From the NCBI GenBank assembly GCA_963709155.1, contig CAVPVD010000007.1:1240001-1304000 (forward strand): 64,000 bases of DNA, in the 5' to 3' direction. Origin of the DNA: Bog-159 sp963709155 (GTDB lineage Bacteria; Acidobacteriota; Terriglobia; Bryobacterales; Bryobacteraceae). Under the pieces are notes generated by a model. The model had not been told where the DNA came from. It worked only from the letters and a program-made list of their open reading frames with translations, and searched no databases. Both the position numbers and the translations under genes were made by a program. Within the stretch, counting starts at the first letter, position 1, and the number at the start of each line of letters is the position of its first letter. Positions 60,926 to 64,000 of the stretch are shown one piece after another.

Positions 60926-62626
60926 TCAGAACTCCTGGGTGACTCGCATCACCTCCGCCACCGTCGTGGCGCCCATGCGGATCTTCCGCCAGCCATCTTC
61001 CCGCAAATTGCGCATGCCGTACCGGCGCGCCGCCTGGGTGAGCGCCGCCGCGTCCTCGTTCGCCATGATCCGCTGCCGCAGCTCGTCGTTCAGCTCCATC
61101 ATCTCGAAGATGCCCATACGGCCGCTGTATCCCGATCCGCCGCAATGTTCGCAGCCCGCGCCGCGCCAGGTTTCCAGACGCTCGCCTTCGGGCGAAATGG
61201 CCGTGCCCGCCGGGGCCTTGCAGTGCGTGCAGAGCAGCCTTACCAGCCGCTGCGCCAGCACCGCCACCAGCGATGACGTCACCAGGTAGTTCTCCACGCC
61301 CATGTCCGTCAGCCGGGTGATGGCGCTGGGTGCGTCATTAGTGTGCAGGGTGGAAAAGACCAGGTGCCCGGTGAGCGCGGCGCGAATGGCGATATCCGCC
61401 GTTTCGCGGTCGCGGATTTCACCCACCATGATCACGTCCGGATCCTGGCGCACGATGTGCCGCAGCCCGGCAGCGAAGGTCAGCCCAATCTGCGGATTCA
61501 CGTGGATCTGGTTGATCCCATCCATCTGGTATTCCACCGGGTCCTCGATGGTGATGATTTTCTTGTCCGGAATGTTGATGCGCTTCAACGACGAATACAG
61601 CGTGGTGGACTTGCCGCTGCCGGTCGGCCCGGTGACCAGAAAGATGCCGTGCGGCAGCGAAGTGAAATGCTCCATGCGGGACAGCATGAAATCGTCGAAG
61701 CCCAGCCGCCGCAGGTCGTAGAAATCGCCAGCCGAACGGTCGAGCAGGCGCATCACCACGCTTTCGCCGTAAAGCGTGGGCAGCGTGGAGACGCGCAAGT
61801 CCACTTCGCGCCCCAGAATCTTGATCTTGATGCGGCCATCCTGCGGCAGGCGCCGCTCGGCGATGTTCAGCTTGGCCATCAGTTTCAGCCGCGAAATGAT
61901 GGCCGACTTCAACTCGCGCGGCGGGGCTTCCTCATTGAAGAGCACGCCGTCCACGCGGAACCGCACCCGGAATTCTTTCTCGAAAGGCTCGATATGAATG
62001 TCGCTGGCGCGCTGCTCGATGGCCTGCCCGATCATGGCATTCACCAGCCGGATCACCGGCGCTTCGCTGGCCATGTCGCGCAGATGTTCGAGATCCTCGT
62101 TGGCCTGCGCCGCCCCCACTTCCGCGTCCTGAGACTCCTTGGCGCTTTCGCCGTAGTGCTTATCGATGGCGTCCAGCACATCCTGCTCGGCAGCCAGCGC
62201 TGTTTCGATTTTCAGGCCGGTAAAGGCGCGCACCGCCGCTATGGTGTCGAAGTCCTGCGGATCGGCCATCGCCAGCGTGAGCGTGGAATCCTGAATGGCC
62301 AGCGGCACGAAGCGGCACTGGCGCATGAAACGCGCCGAGAGCCCTTCCAGTTCAGGCGCGGCCGGCGGGGGCGAATCCAGCGTGACCAATGGCAGGGCAA
62401 GTTGTTCGGAAAGCGCCGCCAGCACGTCGCGCAGCGCGATGAATCCCATGTCCACCAGAATCTTGCCCAGCTTGTCGCCGCGCTCCTTTTGCAATTCCAG
62501 TGCGCGGTCCAGATCCTCCGGCTGGATCAGCCGCCGGGCGATCAGCATCTCGCCCAAACGGGGCGTGCCAGGCGTGCCGCCGCCGGGTTCGGGATGCTGT
62601 GCGCTGGGTTCGGTGGCGGTGGACAC
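60926..62626 (-). CDS. gspE: Type II secretion ATPase GspE
   Basis: 566 residues. N-terminal domain LGEMLIARRLIQPEDLDRAL. ATPase core: Walker A GPTGSGKSTTLYSSL, Asp box IITIEDPVEYQM, Walker B VIMVGEIRDRETADIA and His box HLVFSTLHTNDA. A four-cysteine zinc site CTHCKAP...CEHCGGSGYSGR lies near the C-terminus. It powers the secretion pseudopilus from the cytoplasmic side. GTG 62626 starts one base from the preceding gene's stop. Presence of the full N-terminal domain and zinc site favours GspE over PilT. Confidence 0.95.
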   Translation of the reverse strand: MSTATEPSAQHPEPGGGTPGTPRLGEMLIARRLIQPEDLDRALELQKERGDKLGKILVDMGFIALRDVLAALSEQLALPLVTLDSPPPAAPELEGLSARFMRQCRFVPLAIQDSTLTLAMADPQDFDTIAAVRAFTGLKIETALAAEQDVLDAIDKHYGESAKESQDAEVGAAQANEDLEHLRDMASEAPVIRLVNAMIGQAIEQRASDIHIEPFEKEFRVRFRVDGVLFNEEAPPRELKSAIISRLKLMAKLNIAERRLPQDGRIKIKILGREVDLRVSTLPTLYGESVVMRLLDRSAGDFYDLRRLGFDDFMLSRMEHFTSLPHGIFLVTGPTGSGKSTTLYSSLKRINIPDKKIITIEDPVEYQMDGINQIHVNPQIGLTFAAGLRHIVRQDPDVIMVGEIRDRETADIAIRAALTGHLVFSTLHTNDAPSAITRLTDMGVENYLVTSSLVAVLAQRLVRLLCTHCKAPAGTAISPEGERLETWRGAGCEHCGGSGYSGRMGIFEMMELNDELRQRIMANEDAAALTQAARRYGMRNLREDGWRKIRMGATTVAEVMRVTQEF

Positions 62627-62627
62627 T

Positions 62628-63155
62628 TTAGAACTCCCGGGTGCGGAAGGCGGTCTCTCGCGTGGCGTTGGATAAAAGCTTCTGCCGCTCGGCCTGCATC
62701 ACGATCTGCGAGGGCAGGCCGCTATAGTCCTCCCACGAATAGTGAAACAACGAAACCGCCAGCACCACTTGTTCGCCCGGCGGCAGGTTTTCGAGGGACG
62801 CGGCGCCGGCCACCAGCATCTCGCGCATTTTTTCTTTCAGCAGCGGCAGCCGGCGGAGTTTGCGGTCGCGGATATTGGCGATCTCTTCCTTGGTGAATCG
62901 CTGGTGAAACGGGCTCAAGTTAGGACTGACGATCAGGTTCAATTCCGTGCTGAACACCGCGCCGTAGCCTTCCAGGTACACGCCGCGCGTGGCGCCCAGC
63001 AGATCGAACGCATCCGGCGCATAAGCCCGCGCGAGACGGCCGTTGAAATCTTTCTCCACGGCGCCCAAAGCGGCGCGCGTGATCCGCGGCGGCGAAGGCG
63101 GCGGAGCTTCCTGCCCGGCGAAAAAGAACGCCAGCAGAAGCGCCAGCGTGCTCAT
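62628..63155 (-). CDS. Hypothetical exported protein in the gsp operon
   Basis: 175 residues. A short signal (STLALLLAFFFAGQEA) precedes a Pro-rich stretch, then ALGAVEKDFNGRLARAYAPD and GATRGVYLEGYGAVFSTELN, and a helical C-terminus (RKLRRLPLLKEKMREMLVAG). No family recognised. It lies between the anti-sigma gene (four-base overlap) and gspE (one-base gap), so it is very probably cotranscribed; it may be the output or sensor partner of the regulatory pair. Confidence 0.7.
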   Translation of the reverse strand: MSTLALLLAFFFAGQEAPPPSPPRITRAALGAVEKDFNGRLARAYAPDAFDLLGATRGVYLEGYGAVFSTELNLIVSPNLSPFHQRFTKEEIANIRDRKLRRLPLLKEKMREMLVAGAASLENLPPGEQVVLAVSLFHYSWEDYSGLPSQIVMQAERQKLLSNATRETAFRTREF

Positions 63156-63769
63156 CGCGCCTCTCCGTTTGCGCCACCCGCGTCGTTGCTGGCCACAATC
63201 AGGGTGTTCAGGTGCTTGTTCACGACGTCGATATATTCCTCGAAGCGCACCTTCATCTCCTGCGTCTCAAGGGCGTGCCGCCGGTCGGACGCGGCCAGCA
63301 ATTCTTGGGTCTGCCGCGACTGGCGCGACTCGCTCTCCGCGACGGCCCGGGTTACGGCCTGCGCTACGGCTTCGTGCACGCGCTTCGATACGTCCGCCTC
63401 CGCCACCGTGCGGGATACGGCGGGGGACGGCGCGACGGCTTGCGGAACGGGGCGGGTGAGCGAGAAAACCACCAGCGCGGCCGAGAGCATGGCGGCGGAT
63501 GCGAAGCCCAGGCGCGCCGCGGAACCCCAAAGGGCACTCCAGCCGCGCCGGAATGCCGAGGGCTGGAAGACCGGGTCGGAAACAAAACCGATGCGCTGCG
63601 GGATCTCCTCGTCCGGCAGTGCGAGCAGGGCGGTTTCGGTGCCGCGCAGCCGCTCCAGTTCTTCGCGGCAGTGGGCGCAGGTCTTGACGTGAACTTCCGT
63701 CAACCGGCGCTCGTTTTCGGCGAGATCCTTAAAGTAGTAATCCCTCAGGTCGAATGGCGAACAACTCAT
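63152..63769 (-). CDS. Membrane anti-sigma factor with zinc-finger motif
   Basis: 205 residues. His27, Cys31 and Cys34 (VHVKTCAHCREEL) form the HxxxCxxC anti-sigma zinc finger. One membrane helix (ASAAMLSAALVVFSLTRPVP) follows, then a long extracytoplasmic helical region (coiled-coil-like, residues ~125-195). It overlaps the ECF sigma gene by four bases, and a hypothetical gene downstream likewise by four. It probably holds the sigma factor at the membrane and controls this operon including gspE-K. Confidence 0.82.
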   Translation of the reverse strand: MSCSPFDLRDYYFKDLAENERRLTEVHVKTCAHCREELERLRGTETALLALPDEEIPQRIGFVSDPVFQPSAFRRGWSALWGSAARLGFASAAMLSAALVVFSLTRPVPQAVAPSPAVSRTVAEADVSKRVHEAVAQAVTRAVAESESRQSRQTQELLAASDRRHALETQEMKVRFEEYIDVVNKHLNTLIVASNDAGGANGEAR

Positions 63770-64000
63770 GAGACACCTCGTGCTTTTACGGGAGCCAGTT
63801 CGGTTTTCAGCAAGTCGAGCGCCGTGTACAGCCGGGATTTCACGGTGGATACCGGGGCGGCCACGATCTCCGCGATCTCCTCGAATTTGAAACCCTGATA
63901 GATTTTCAGGATGACGGTTTCGCGCTGATCGGCCGTGAGTTTGCGCAGCGCGCCGGAAACCGCCAAGGTCAACTCGACCGGAAAAACGGCATTGCCGCCC
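63766..64000 (-). CDS. ECF-type RNA polymerase sigma factor (5' end beyond the window)
   Basis: The last ~78 codons are visible and the frame is open at the right edge. Region 4 is clear: LRKLTADQRETVILKIYQGF and the helix-turn-helix KFEEIAEIVAAPVSTVKSRL, then YTALDLLKTEL. It heads the transcript that continues with the anti-sigma gene, a hypothetical gene and gspE. The conserved role is promoter selection; region 2 lies outside the window. Confidence 0.85.
   Translation of the reverse strand, partial: GGNAVFPVELTLAVSGALRKLTADQRETVILKIYQGFKFEEIAEIVAAPVSTVKSRLYTALDLLKTELAPVKARGVS

Overview
The window is GC-rich bacterial chromosome, most likely from an acidobacterium of the Solibacter/Bryobacter type. 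This is an inference from gene content: a VWFA-related acidobacterial-domain protein (30638-31657), short secreted proteins of acidobacterial style, NHL and multihaem cytochrome modules, long TPR proteins and many dispersed REP-like repeats. No rRNA, tRNA, CRISPR array, prophage or classical insertion sequence was seen. The only transposase-like gene is a REP-associated tyrosine transposase (RAYT) at 60375-60911.

Layout. 1-2562 is a decaying stretch: a hypothetical gene cut by the window edge, a WD40-like gene with a one-base frameshift, and a small secreted-protein gene ended by an amber codon and a REP repeat. 2563-8801 has a free-standing adenylation/carrier didomain protein and a 1402-residue membrane TPR protein, facing a sirtuin across a divergent promoter region. 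9954-15678 holds two tandem copies of a three-gene TadE/TadE/TadG operon, each with the same promoter architecture. 16174-18098 is an ECF sigma/anti-sigma operon. 18134-34812 is housekeeping and accessory metabolism: a penicillin-binding transpeptidase, malic enzyme, MurJ-like flippase, thiol peroxidase, a thioredoxin-domain protein, an APC permease, a class V aminotransferase, AlkA-like glycosylase, dTDP-4-dehydrorhamnose reductase and a D-threonine-aldolase-like enzyme. A candidate Cys-His-Asp enzyme of unknown role sits at 21819-22406. 34967-43308 is dominated by secreted carbohydrate-active proteins: two beta-helix proteins, a glycoside-hydrolase-like protein and an aldo/keto reductase. 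43516-46034 has an HU protein, a BI-1 family protein and a PcfJ-like protein.

The most notable region is 46370-55932, an apparent operon for an extracellular electron-transfer conduit. It runs 16-haem cytochrome, NHL propeller, tetrahaem cytochrome (broken by four one-base insertions), PpiC-type isomerase, 611-residue beta-barrel, second NHL propeller, and a cytochrome with 11 CXXCH plus one CXXXCH motif. It converges on a type II secretion operon (gspE-F-G-H-I-J-K, 62626-55988), headed by its own sigma/anti-sigma pair, with the RAYT in the opposite orientation between gspE and gspF. Type II secretion is a known route for cytochromes to the cell surface, so the two clusters may cooperate (inference).

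Two dispersed repeat families thread the window. Family 1 has the core GCGGGACTTAAAAGTCCCGC and occurs at gene ends, in two cases supplying the stop codon. Family 2 (TGGGGCGG...GGCCGCCCCA) flanks the RAYT and is probably its substrate. Several genes look recently broken (near 1289, 2475, 36005 and 49443-49743), either true decay or local indel errors in the sequence.
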